Below, in pieces: positions 11,480 through 20,800 of a stretch of 64,000 bases of DNA. Every line of letters begins with the position of its first letter. Position 1 is the first letter of the stretch. The notes beneath the pieces are model-generated. The model saw nothing but the letters and a program-made list of their open reading frames with translations. It was not told where the DNA came from and did not search any database. The position numbers and the translations under genes were made by a program. Source of the DNA: Thunnus maccoyii (Eukaryota > Chordata > Actinopteri > Scombriformes > Scombridae); NCBI RefSeq assembly GCF_910596095.1, contig NC_056539.1:26806501-26870500 (forward strand). Reading direction: 5' to 3'.

Positions 11480-12240
11480 CACTGCTCCAAATCTGTAGAG
11501 CATAGCATAGCTGAAGCATATGACGGTGAACAACATGAAGGTAAAGGCGAATGACGCTGAGGCGACGGTAAATGATGCTTAGCTCTCGGTTCCAACAGCA
11601 GACACTTGTCCTCCCACTAAAGAAGCTGAAAAAAGAGTTATTTTATAAAGACAAGAAGGTAAATTAAAGGATCCATGTTGGTAAAGTAACCCACGCATGC
11701 CTGAGCCTCTCTACACACCCTGGACTCGAGAAGGCGTGGACTTATACAGTCGCCCCTTCGTCCACTCCGCTAAATTTGTGCACTTTTGTGAACTTTTTGT
11801 GAATGATGTTGGACAATATTGGACGATGATAATATATGACACTATGAGTCATTCATCAGGCCACTTTGGAGGCTTTCTTCCTGCTGACTCTGCTACCTGG
11901 CCAGTCTAGGTTTTCAAACATTGGAGTAAACATCGAGGAAAAGGTGGATGAACACCATCAACACTGAAGGAAACACCAAGGTAAACATGGAGGGATTAAA
12001 CACTGGCTGTGGTCCTGGCCACATGAATCTTCTGGGGATCCCAACCACCATTTTTGATTTGGAAGATCCTGGATGCAGGCCACATGCTTCCACTGGGACT
12101 TCCGGATCTCGCTCGTCTGGGCCAAGTTGATTAGTAGGACTCCCAGAGTTTCATGACCAGCATCTCATCAAAGGACTGGATATGGCTCTAAATCAGAGCC
12201 TGGGTCTCCTCGGTCCTGCGGGTGGTTCTTCTGCAATGCA
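11480..12240. other. Unassigned sequence between two element fossils
   Basis: No domain, tRNA or repeat is recognised on either strand. The base composition is less AT-rich than the neighbourhood, so it may be further element-derived DNA (for example LTR or untranslated parts), but I cannot support that. Confidence 0.3.
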
Positions 12241-12243
12241 GGG

Positions 12244-12714
12244 CTAGCTCACTTTGGCTGATATAGCCCAGCACATCAGCCTCAGATGATTGTATCCAGT
12301 CAACTCTAGCTCTGCACACTTCTCCTCCTTCAGGGCCATTACGTCATCCTGGTCCCACATAAAAATACAGTGGCTGAGGTGACTCATGAAAGTGGCATAC
12401 AAATGGTGATTGTCATTAGTGCAACCCACATCAAACCTCCACATGAAGTGCCATATGTCTAACTGGATGGTCATTTGCTCCCACTCTTCAAACATCCTCC
12501 TCTGAGTGTTGCCACAGCAGTCTTGGTCGACATATAGTCCCTCGGGAGGAGCCACCCCAGCCACTCTGTATCGCTTGATGAGGCCTTCAATCATCAGCCC
12601 GAGACTAAAACCTTTGCTGGCTGTGAGCATGGACGCAATCCCCTGTCCATGCTCATTACCAACATTGGCTGCCCAAGTAGCAGTGTCCCACCATATGTCC
12701 CAATGTGACAGCAC
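12244..12714 (-). pseudogene. C-terminal transposase-like segment of the DUF6729-like ORF
   Basis: A 156-codon open stretch containing the YVDQDCC and LDIWHFM blocks. The two aspartates are candidate metal-binding acidic residues if this is a DDE-type fold, which I infer only from overall character. It ends at a stop after AISAKVS. Confidence 0.55.
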
Positions 12715-12847
12715 TGGAAATCCCCTAGAAATCTGTCAGGTACTGGACTGTCTTCTGCAACCAGACCTCAGCATGATGCTCTTGCAGCTTCTGCTGGATC
12801 TGTCTGCAGCTGTTTCCCAGCCCTCACTGACCCATCAAACTGGCTAC

Positions 12848-13294
12848 CTAGACGTCACATGCAAGTTTTGATGTAAGGATGCAAGGGAACTGCACCCTGT
12901 GGCCAATGTTGAGCTGGGAGACGATGCCATGGCTCCAGCTGATGACCTTCCGCTTGCATCTTTGGCAGGTCAGGTACTCAGATGCAACAAAGTACGTCTT
13001 CCACATGGCCACCACCTGCCTGATCTTCTGATGCGGGCCAGTTGAGGTGAGAAGTTCTTTGTGACAGTTTGGATGCAGACAGGTCAGCTTGACTTGCGTC
13101 AGCTTTCGTGGCATCCAGAGCAGCAGGGGATGGCCAAAATAATTTTCCAATGAAGAGGAATTACAGGTCTCCAATGGCACCTGTGGAGGATACCACCAAA
13201 GTTTGTCCGCCCTGCTAAAGTCCAGCTCAGGTCTCCCCTGTGGTGTCAACCTGAACAGGGCCTTGGATATCCACCTCTGGTCCACTTCAAACAA
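12848..13294 (-). pseudogene. Cysteine-rich core segment of the DUF6729-like ORF
   Basis: A 148-codon open stretch with paired cysteines (CLHPNC and CQRCKRK) that look like zinc ligands, embedded between the WWYPP and SWSHG motifs. It lacks a good start codon context and is best read as an internal exon or remnant of the 12244-14317 ORF. Confidence 0.6.
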
Positions 13295-14353
13295 GGTGTG
13301 TATCCAGCTAGCTGGAAGACATACTTGTCATGCAGGAAAAACAAAAACAAACAAACAAATAAATAATAAATGAACAATAAATAATAAATAAACAATTGCA
13401 AATTCACTTAATTTCACTTCACGTTACTTCATTATCCCTGGAAAGGAAACTTGTTCTGAAAAGTTCTGAAAAGTAAATAAAAATAAAGTAAAAAAAAAAG
13501 TAGTACCACTCACAGATTTCTGTTTTAAATAAGTACAAATGTACATGCCACATGTGCCTCCTCCAACCTATTGCCTCTGCCAGCAGTGTGCTGTCATCCA
13601 GTTCAGTGGACACAGTCGGGTGGGTAAAAAAACAAAAAGCAGAACCAACAGATAAACATCATGAGTATTAAATAGCAGTAAATACTAAACATAAAATGTC
13701 TTATACAAATAAATGTTTGCTTACAAAGTTTGGCTTTGAACAGGGTGGGGGGACCAGACTTTTTGACCAGTCTTGGTCAGGCTTTTCTGGTTAGCCAACT
13801 TCCTAACCAAGAGGGAGCGGAGAGAGGAGGTTCAAGTGTGCCGGGTGGTGGCAGCATGATGGGTGGGGGAACAGTGCTTGGTGGTGGTAGCATGCTGGGT
13901 GGTCGCAGAGTGCTGGGTGGTCGCAGCGTGCTGGGGAGTTTTCTCAGCATATTGCTCTTCCTTCATGGCAATGGCAATTCTTCCAGAAGGAAAGAGCTCA
14001 ATATACTCCCTGAAACACCTCTTGTTGTGGTCTTGGTCTTGGGAGTCTTTGCTCCCTCCTGTGGGGTCCCTCTTATAGCTGCCACCAGGTTAGCAGCACA
14101 CCCAAGGGCATTTTCAGCTACCCACCTGAATGTCTGCCTGTGAAAACCAGCAGGTGTCTTCTGGATCTCCATGGTGCTGAATCAAAGCTTTTCTGGCCTT
14201 GTCCAGCACTCCCTCTAGGGACAAGGGTTGAATCCACAGCTTTACTTTGTTAATATCCTTCACCTTTGTCGCTTCAGATGTGTCTGTAAGGTTGAAACTC
14301 CTGAAGCGACGTTCCATCTAGATCAAAAAAATTAAAATATAAAGAAAACAGAG

Positions 14354-14393
14354 GTCCATCTCATCTTTCACAGCTGTGAAAGATGAGATGGAC
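14354..14393. repeat. Perfect 40-bp palindrome
   Basis: Two 20-nt arms (14354-14373 and 14374-14393) are exact reverse complements with no spacer, centred on CAG|CTG. It lies 37 bp upstream of the start codon of the element ORF that begins at 14317 on the minus strand. Confidence 0.95.
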
Positions 14394-14399
14394 AAAACA

Positions 14400-15055
14400 T
14401 TTGGTAACACATTACTTAAGGGCAGTTGTGTATGTTGTGTTACGACCAGTTATATTCAGTCATGATCACCTTGCAATGTTGATTTTATATTATGTTCTGT
14501 CTATGTATATTTTTCTGACAGATAACATTCCAGAATCACTATGAGTCAATAGTAAAAATAAGTTGTAACTTTTACTGTTCTGTACTTGACACCTGTTTGA
14601 AACTTAATGTTTATTTAATGACTTAGCTCCCTAATGTCATCAATGGGCAGAGGTTTGTAAGATATGTTAACATTAAATTGACTTCACATTAACATTAGTA
14701 GGAAGCCTCAAAATCACTATCGGAAAGCAAGCTTTAAGTTACAAAGTTACAGTGAATGATAGGACAGGTAACATTTACTAACACTGGTAGTTACAGAGCC
14801 ACAGGTTATTCATTAAAAAAAAACATATATATGTTCCAGTCGGCAACTGCAATCAAACCAATCTGTGATTGGTCCGGGCACTCGGAGACATTGATTGATC
14901 GATTCTTGGTAGTTGCTAGTGGAAATCTTGGTAGCAATACGAGCACTGATTGGCCATAGCATACAAATCCTGGTAGATTTATGGTAGCAGACGGAAATGT
15001 GATTGTCACTACCAAGAATAACCTCAATTTACATGTGGCAAGAGTATATAGTACA
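14400..15055. other. Intergenic, nothing recognised
   Basis: AT-rich, with no supported exon, RNA gene or repeat. Two similar short blocks containing GATTGGTC and GATTGGCC occur near 14868 and 14947. Confidence 0.4.
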
Positions 15056-15057
15056 GA

Positions 15058-15720
15058 ATAAAAGTAGTGAAATGTAACTAAGTACATTTGCTCAAGTACT
15101 GTGCTAAAGCATTTTCATTTTATGCTACTTGAAATATTGTACTTTTTACTCCACTACATTTATTTGACAGCTTTAGTTACTTTTCAGAGTAAATTTTTAC
15201 ATAATAGTTTATAAATTACACTGCATTATTAAAGATTAAACCAGTGGTTCCCAAACATTTTGGCTTGTGGGCCAGTCAGTGTGTATTTGTGTCTCTTTGT
15301 CATGTTTCAACCAAAGAGACATTCCCCCTCACATGGTTTCAAATATATAACTGTTTGAGGCCCAAAGAGGTAAAACTCTCCAATATTTCACAAAAATGCA
15401 AATATTAAAGAAAAGCTCTGAAAAATGAATCCAAATGTATATAACAGAACTATTCTTTCCAATCTATCATCTCAAAACCCCTCAGATTTATCTTATGACC
15501 CTTACAAAGTAGTTCAAACTAACTCCATCTCAAGCAAACGCTGCAGCCGATTTTCTGCAATACTTAGTACTTTTAAGTAAATTTAGTAAGTAATACTTCC
15601 ATATTTTTACTTCAGTAGGATTTTAAATGCACTCCTTTTACTTGTAAGAAAGTATTTTTGCATTGTGGTATTGATTATTTTACTTAGGTAAAAGATCTGA
15701 ATGCGTCTTCCACCACTGCA
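15058..15720. repeat. Dispersed repeat, 'AAGTACTTTTACTCAAGTA' type, interrupted copy
   Basis: Contains AACTAAGTACATTTGCTCAA, TCCACTACATTTATTTGACA and an end reading TCTTCCACCACTGCA. The same motifs occur at 17200-17580. I remember this as a very common fish non-coding repeat. A diverged insertion sits between about 15240 and 15560. Confidence 0.7.
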
Positions 15721-15851
15721 GGATTGCACTGCACATTATAGATGATTAAATGTGATGGTATGAGGTAGGCAGTATTCACAACTTGTTGCAGTGTAGGACT
15801 TGTCCCTTCTGCCTAGTCTGACCATAATTTATATATCGAAAGGAAAAAGTA

Positions 15852-15924
15852 CGAGCCAGCCAGGAGTCGAACCTAGAATCTTCTGATCCGTAGTCAGACG
15901 CGTTATCCATTGCGCCACTGGCCC
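15852..15924 (-). tRNA. tRNA-Arg(ACG)
   Basis: On the minus strand a 73-nt cloverleaf begins GGGCCAGTGGCGCAATGGAT and ends GGCTGGCTCG. The anticodon arm is TCTGA-CTACGGA-TCAGA with anticodon ACG (read as ICG after editing). The A box (TGGCGCAATGG), B box (GGTTCGACTCC), 7-bp acceptor stem and T arm are all present. The T stem has a single U-G pair (CUAGG/CCUGG). A TTTTT Pol III terminator follows within 10 nt. There is no intron and no CCA, as expected for a nuclear gene. It is intact and probably functional. Confidence 0.97.
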
Positions 15925-16140
15925 ACGTGACGATAAAAGTTCCTCTTTCCCTTTTCATAACTGACTGAAACATTAAGTATAAAATTCTACAAAAATGTGT
16001 GTAAGTGGCCTGTCAACTTTCTGTCAAAACGTTGCCTTTTAGATGTTGTATAGTGCCCTCAAAGCCACCGTACTAAGAGCTGATGATTTTTTTTAAAGAA
16101 ACGTGTTGACGAGACTTGACTCACTCGTGTTATAGAAGTG

Positions 16141-16694
16141 AGGTATTGTTTAAAAGTGGAATATTGGCGCCACCTGCTGGTCACTGAGGGTCATAGCAGA
16201 GTCATTTAATAATCGCTGTCATTCATGTAATATACAGGCTTCTTTCATAATTACTTTAAGCACAATTATCATGATGGATTGTGTCTCAAAACATTAGCTA
16301 CAACAACTTGTTATTTTACAACTGTTAGCTGAGGAGGGAAACCCCATCATACATGTGTATACTGATGCTGTATCTTACCCTTTGTTTTGTAAACAGTTTG
16401 ACAAAAAGGTGATTCTCCTCGACGTTACTCCCACCAGGACGCCCAGTAAAACTAACAGTTAGCTGGGTTTTTCCAACATCTCCAACGGTTATTTTGACCC
16501 GTTGACCAATTTACACTAACTGGGTAATTTAGCACAGCTATGACAACCTGAGGACAACCTCAAAACTGATGAAAACGGTCAGACCAACACAAGAAACGGT
16601 AAATCTATAACTTCACATAACACCAGATTAAAAGGAAGCAAAACACTTGCCCCGTGTGAGGCTCGAACTCACGACCTTCAGATTATGAGACTGA
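16141..16694. repeat. Old segmental duplicate, copy B (downstream flank of the intact tRNA-Met)
   Basis: Partner of 8575-9242, as described there. This copy retains the complete tRNA-Met at its right end. Confidence 0.85.
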
Positions 16695-16720
16695 CGCGCT
16701 GCCTACTGCGCCAACGAGGC
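16648..16720 (-). tRNA. tRNA-Met(CAT), elongator
   Basis: The minus-strand 73-nt gene starts GCCTCGTTGGCGCAGTAGGC and ends CACACGGGGCA. The anticodon loop is CTCATAA with anticodon CAT. It has a complete A box and B box (GGTCGTGAGTTCGAGCC), and the acceptor stem GCCTCGT/ACGGGGC is paired (with a G-U). It matches the vertebrate elongator tRNA-Met type, not the initiator (no A1-U72, B loop TTCGAGC). TTTT runs follow within 6 and 15 nt. Intact. Confidence 0.97.
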
Positions 16721-17199
16721 TCTGAAAACATTGGGAGTCACCAACTTATTTTAACAGAGGCAATTGACAATACAGTTATAAATCGTGTGGTTTAATTGAT
16801 TTACAACGTCTTAATATGCTTTAAGACAGCAAAGAAGAGGTCGACAAAGAACACAAGGTGAACACACACATTTTTGTCTCTGTGAAAACGCTATGGAAAT
16901 GCGAGACGTTTCACTCCAGTTCACATCCGTTTTTTTTTCACAACAAACACGACTGATACGATGTAAAGTAACTTAGCGTGACACAGTTGCTATATTTATC
17001 ACCAAGGAAAATGAAATTCCCAAGTGAAATCGACTTAATTGAGTTTTCACCAAGCTCGAGTTTAACGGTGGAGCCTGGTCTCTGTATTCAAGTATTATAG
17101 ATACGTTTGGGCCGATATTGCCTCAACGGGAAATTACACAATTAAGTACTTTGTTAAGACAACAGTAGCTCACACCTCTTTGACACCATACCGTAATGT

Positions 17200-17580
17200 T
17201 TTGCAGTAGTGGAAAAGTAACAAAACATTTATTCAAGTACTGTACTTAAGTACAGTTTTGAGGAACGTGTACTTTACTTGAGCATTTCCATTTTATGCTA
17301 CTTTATACTTCATCTCTACTACATTTCAGAGGGAAATATTGTACTTTCTACGCCACTACATTTATTTCACATTTTTTGTTACTTTTCAGATAAATATTTC
17401 ACACAATGGATAATATAACAAGCTTTTAAAATACAATACATCGTTAAAGATGAAACCAGTGGTCTCCAACCTTTTTCCCTTTAAACTTCTCACATGGTTT
17501 CATTTCAATGAATGATCAAATGATCCAGTAGTTCACAAAAAATCAAAGATTAGAGAAGAATACTTCTTCCACCACTGATG
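17200..17580. repeat. Dispersed repeat, 'AAGTACTTTTACTCAAGTA' type
   Basis: Well-preserved copy of the family at 15058-15720: TATTCAAGTACTGTACTTAA, then GTACTTTACTTGAGCATTTC and ending TTCTTCCACCACTGATG. Non-coding. Confidence 0.75.
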
Positions 17581-17639
17581 CTTTGCATGCATGCTGGTTT
17601 TGATTGTACTTTGCTTTTCCCACGACCCCTGAATGCACC

Positions 17640-17825
17640 ACGAGCCCTGCTGCGGCCCCTTTAACAACAATCTCCCGCGTTCCAAGTTAAGCGGAAATAG
17701 AAAGCCTTCTTTTCTCTATTTAAGCGCGCCAACGAAGACACAGGAGGTCCATCTGTACTTCATTCAAGCTGCACCAGACCGTCGGTTTTGTGTCTCTCTG
17801 CCGTCTCTACTGTCCTCCTGAAAGC
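17640..17825 (+). promoter_or_regulatory. nasp core promoter and 5' UTR
   Basis: Directly upstream of the nasp ATG lie a CTCCCGCG E2F-like motif (17672-17679), a GCGGAAAT ETS-type core (17691-17698) and a TATTTAAG TATA-like element (17717-17724), followed by a pyrimidine-rich leader. E2F and ETS sites suit an S-phase histone chaperone; binding is inferred. A short ORF ends at 17821, just before the start codon, and may act as an upstream ORF if transcription starts far enough upstream. Confidence 0.5.
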
Positions 17826-20800
17826 ATGCCAGAGGAAACGTCCGCCGCGTCCAGTTCCGGGAGGTAAAGACTCGCTTATAGTGTTTCACTGTAGTCGCTA
17901 AAACGTTACGTTACCCTGGGAAAACACAGCTAGCTAGCCTGTAGCTTGAAAACGCGGCAGCCGTTCACGACCCTGTGTGATAAGTATTGATTGTTGTATA
18001 TCTCTCAGTTATGCAAACGTACAGTAGCTGTTAAAGTTAACCGGTGTACCCGGTGGTGGCTGCAAACGCTATTAACAGACATCGCTTACACCGCCACTTG
18101 CAAGCTAGTTGGCTAACAACCACACGGTGCTAACAACAATAAAGCCGGATGTCAAGTGAGTGGTTCAACAGTAAAAACTAGGTGTGTCTGTACTTGAGAT
18201 TCAGGCCAGGCAACTTATAACGGCCTTGACTGAACTCCGGTGTTTGTTTTTGTTTTTTTCTTAATCTCTGTTCACTTTTTTTTTAAAGTGTGGAGGAGAA
18301 GCCGTGCTCCTCGTCAGCGGCTGCAGCAGACAGGTGAGTATCTGAACAAACAACTCTGCTGCCTCTCTTCAAAACATTACTGGACTTTGACTTATTATTA
18401 CACATGCTCTGTATTTCTTGCAGCTCTGTTGACGTCATGGAGGAGGCAAAGAAGCTGATAGGCACAGGGAACAGGCATCTCGTGATGGGAGATGTTGTTT
18501 CCGCTGTCAGTGTCTTCCAGGACGCCTGCGGCATGTTGTGAGTATCAGGGATTCAGGTTCTTAAAACAACAGTCAGGTGTCCATATGAACACTGAAAGAG
18601 GTTTCCTCGCTGTAATCACTCCTTCTGTTCATATTGGCTATTAAAAGATCCTCTTCAAATGTGCTCTCAATGTAAGTGATGAGGGGCCAAAATCCACAGT
18701 ATGTCCACACAGTCATTTTGTGCAAAAATGCATTTAAATGTTATCTGAAGCTTTTATAAGACTTCAGCAGTCTGAGGTTAGTTGTATCAAGTGGATATCT
18801 GCCACATTTACAGTCTTTTAGCATCAGATTCCCTCTTTGTGTTTCCCTGTTCAGCTCCGGTGGAAGTATAGTAACAACAAGAGGGACTTTGGCACTAAAA
18901 AGATTGTAATGTTGAAAGATGTCTACTTGATTTGACTCATTTGGATGGATAAAGCTTCAGATAAACTTTTAAATACATCTGTGAAGGAGGATTTCAGAAG
19001 GAATGATTCATGGCAAAAACCTATCCCTTTTTAAGTGATTAAATGTCAACTTTCTGAGAATGTATTGGTCTGTGCGAAATGCATGTTGAAATTCAATTGA
19101 ATCATACTTCAACTGAATTCCAGTAGTTTTGATAATGTAACATTAAACTGTACTTTCCTCCCAGTAAAACTTGCTCCTTTAATACTTGTGATGTCTGTCT
19201 GTCAGGGCTGAGAGGTACGGGGACACTGCAGATGAGTGTGGTGAGGCCTTTTTCCTGTGTGGGAAGTCCCTACTGGAGCTTGCCAGGTAACTTGAATTAC
19301 TCACTTTGAATCTTTTTATACTGTATAAAAGATGGTTTCACTGTAAGGCTGATTCAAAGTTGGTTAAAGTTCAATCACATGTTTATTTTTCTCAGTACAG
19401 CATTTTCCTGATGTCTACTCAGGCCTAGAATTTGATCTTAAGTCCTTGCATTGACTATTCAAAGTGAAAGTGCTGACTGGACAGCTGTTAAATTGGATTT
19501 AGAGAGTCTCAAAGTCTTTCCTTTCCCATTAAGCAGTGTATTCTGTTAATTTTGGGTAACTTGTGGTCTCTTGTGTTTTGGTTAGGATGGAGAACACTGT
19601 CCTCGGTAATGCCCTGGAGGGAGTCCCAGAAGAATCTGAGGAAGAGGAGCAACCTAGCAACCCAAATATTGAAAGTGCCAACAACCTGGATGGTCAGTAT
19701 CATAAGTATGTCCAACTATCATCAAGGGTTGCCTGATAGAATTTTTAGCACTGAAAAGTAACTAACTTTTTTATATTTTGTCAGTTATGATTTCCCACTA
19801 GGAAAATTATTATGATGAAAAACTGAAACAAACCCTGATCTTCCTCAGTCAGACAGTTAGATCAACTCTATTTTTAATTTATAGCAAGTTTGTCCCAGAG
19901 GTTTCACTTCTATTTTATTAACCTCAGTTCACAAAATGAAGTTAAAGATCCTGGCTGCCTATGCTGTCAACAATAACAAACCTGAATTTCATAGCTGAGT
20001 TTTTTGTTTTTTAAATCAGTTGACACATCAATATAGCAAGCTAAGAAATGTGTACATGTTTCTTGTGCCGGTAGGCAGCCAAAAAAGGTTTCACTACCGT
20101 TTTCCCACTGTGGCGTGATAGCAGAAATGCATGGAGATGTAACGTTTCCATCTTCCATGTCTAATCGCAAACAAGCACAGCAGCATTGGAAGTCAAATCA
20201 TGAGAAATATCAGAGATGAAATATCAGGCTAATGTTGTTTTCAGAAAAACTTCACCAGACTAATCTATTAAGAAAATTTCTCACATGCTACTCTGGTGCA
20301 GAAAAAACTAGAGATGAGCTACGAAAGCAGGTGTATGATGCGATGGCAGAGGAGGAAAAGACTGAGGCAGTTGACACTAAGCTGGAGTCAGAGGGTGGGA
20401 AGATCTTCACTGAAGTGAAAAAGGAAAACGGTGTGGCGAAGTCCCCAGCCAAACACGCTGTTAATGGATCAGAGAAACCCCGTGTTTCACCTGTAAACGG
20501 GGAAGAGAAGAGTACAGTCCAGGAAGACAAAGTGAATGGAGTTGAGAAGAGCCTGGGTGCTCTGAACGGTGTGGGGCAAAGTCCTACTGGGTCTCCTGGA
20601 AAAGAAACCGTGACGGAGAACAAGGTTGAAGTTTCAAAAGAGCTGAATGGCGAGAAGACGGAGGCAAAGCCAGAGGAAGGAGAAGACGAGGGATCCAAAC
20701 CAGAGGCTGAACAGGATGAGGAGGAACCAGAGGGCAGTAGTTCTTCAGATACACAGCACTGTTTGTATGGATGGGTGCAGCACAAACTGGGGACTTTGTT

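Larger units (their letters stand above)
10540..11560 (-). mobile_element. Decayed Ty3/gypsy-type LTR retrotransposon fragment
   Basis: Two retroelement domains lie in the same orientation. At 11475-11272 is a retropepsin-like segment with the catalytic-type DTGA motif (LLCDTGAKHSFI). At 10989-10640 is the zinc-binding N-terminus of an integrase (GHLGIKKTYDRVL ... TCLTCQ). Only a few hundred bases separate them, so reverse transcriptase and RNase H are missing. The integrase fragment jumps in another frame (10753-10541) to a segment resembling the region after the integrase core, so the catalytic core is also deleted. In the zinc-binding motif the first His position appears to be Leu. No LTR pair was found. 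This is a non-functional fossil. Confidence 0.82.
12244..14317 (-). pseudogene. Decayed intron-containing ORF of a DUF6729-like, mobile-element-like family
   Basis: Pieces of one protein occur in order on the minus strand. First is an N-terminal exon at 14317-14127 (starts MERRFRSFNL, contains ALIQHHGDPEDTCWFSQ, ends at a CAG|gtgggt donor). Next is a Pro-rich stretch around 13970-13730. Then comes a core at 13294-12848 with WISKALFRLTPQGRPELDFS, KLWWYPPQ, GHPLLLWMPRKL, a CLHPNC cysteine pair, CQRCKRKVISWSHG and VQFPC. Last is a C-terminal core at 12714-12244 with ANVGNEHGQG, LYVDQDCCGN and LDIWHFMWRF. From memory this matches a repetitive fish family annotated only as uncharacterised, with a DUF6729 cysteine-rich domain followed by a transposase-like region. 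The join near 12715-12848 is frameshifted, contains stops, and skips a segment present in family members. The copy is dead. Transposase function is inference. Confidence 0.6.

Noticed and set aside
13730..14143. Plus-strand Gly-rich open frame with GG-VLGG-type repeats
   Set aside because: It is the complement of the Pro/Thr-rich part of the minus-strand element ORF; the apparent repeat comes from the same low-complexity DNA.
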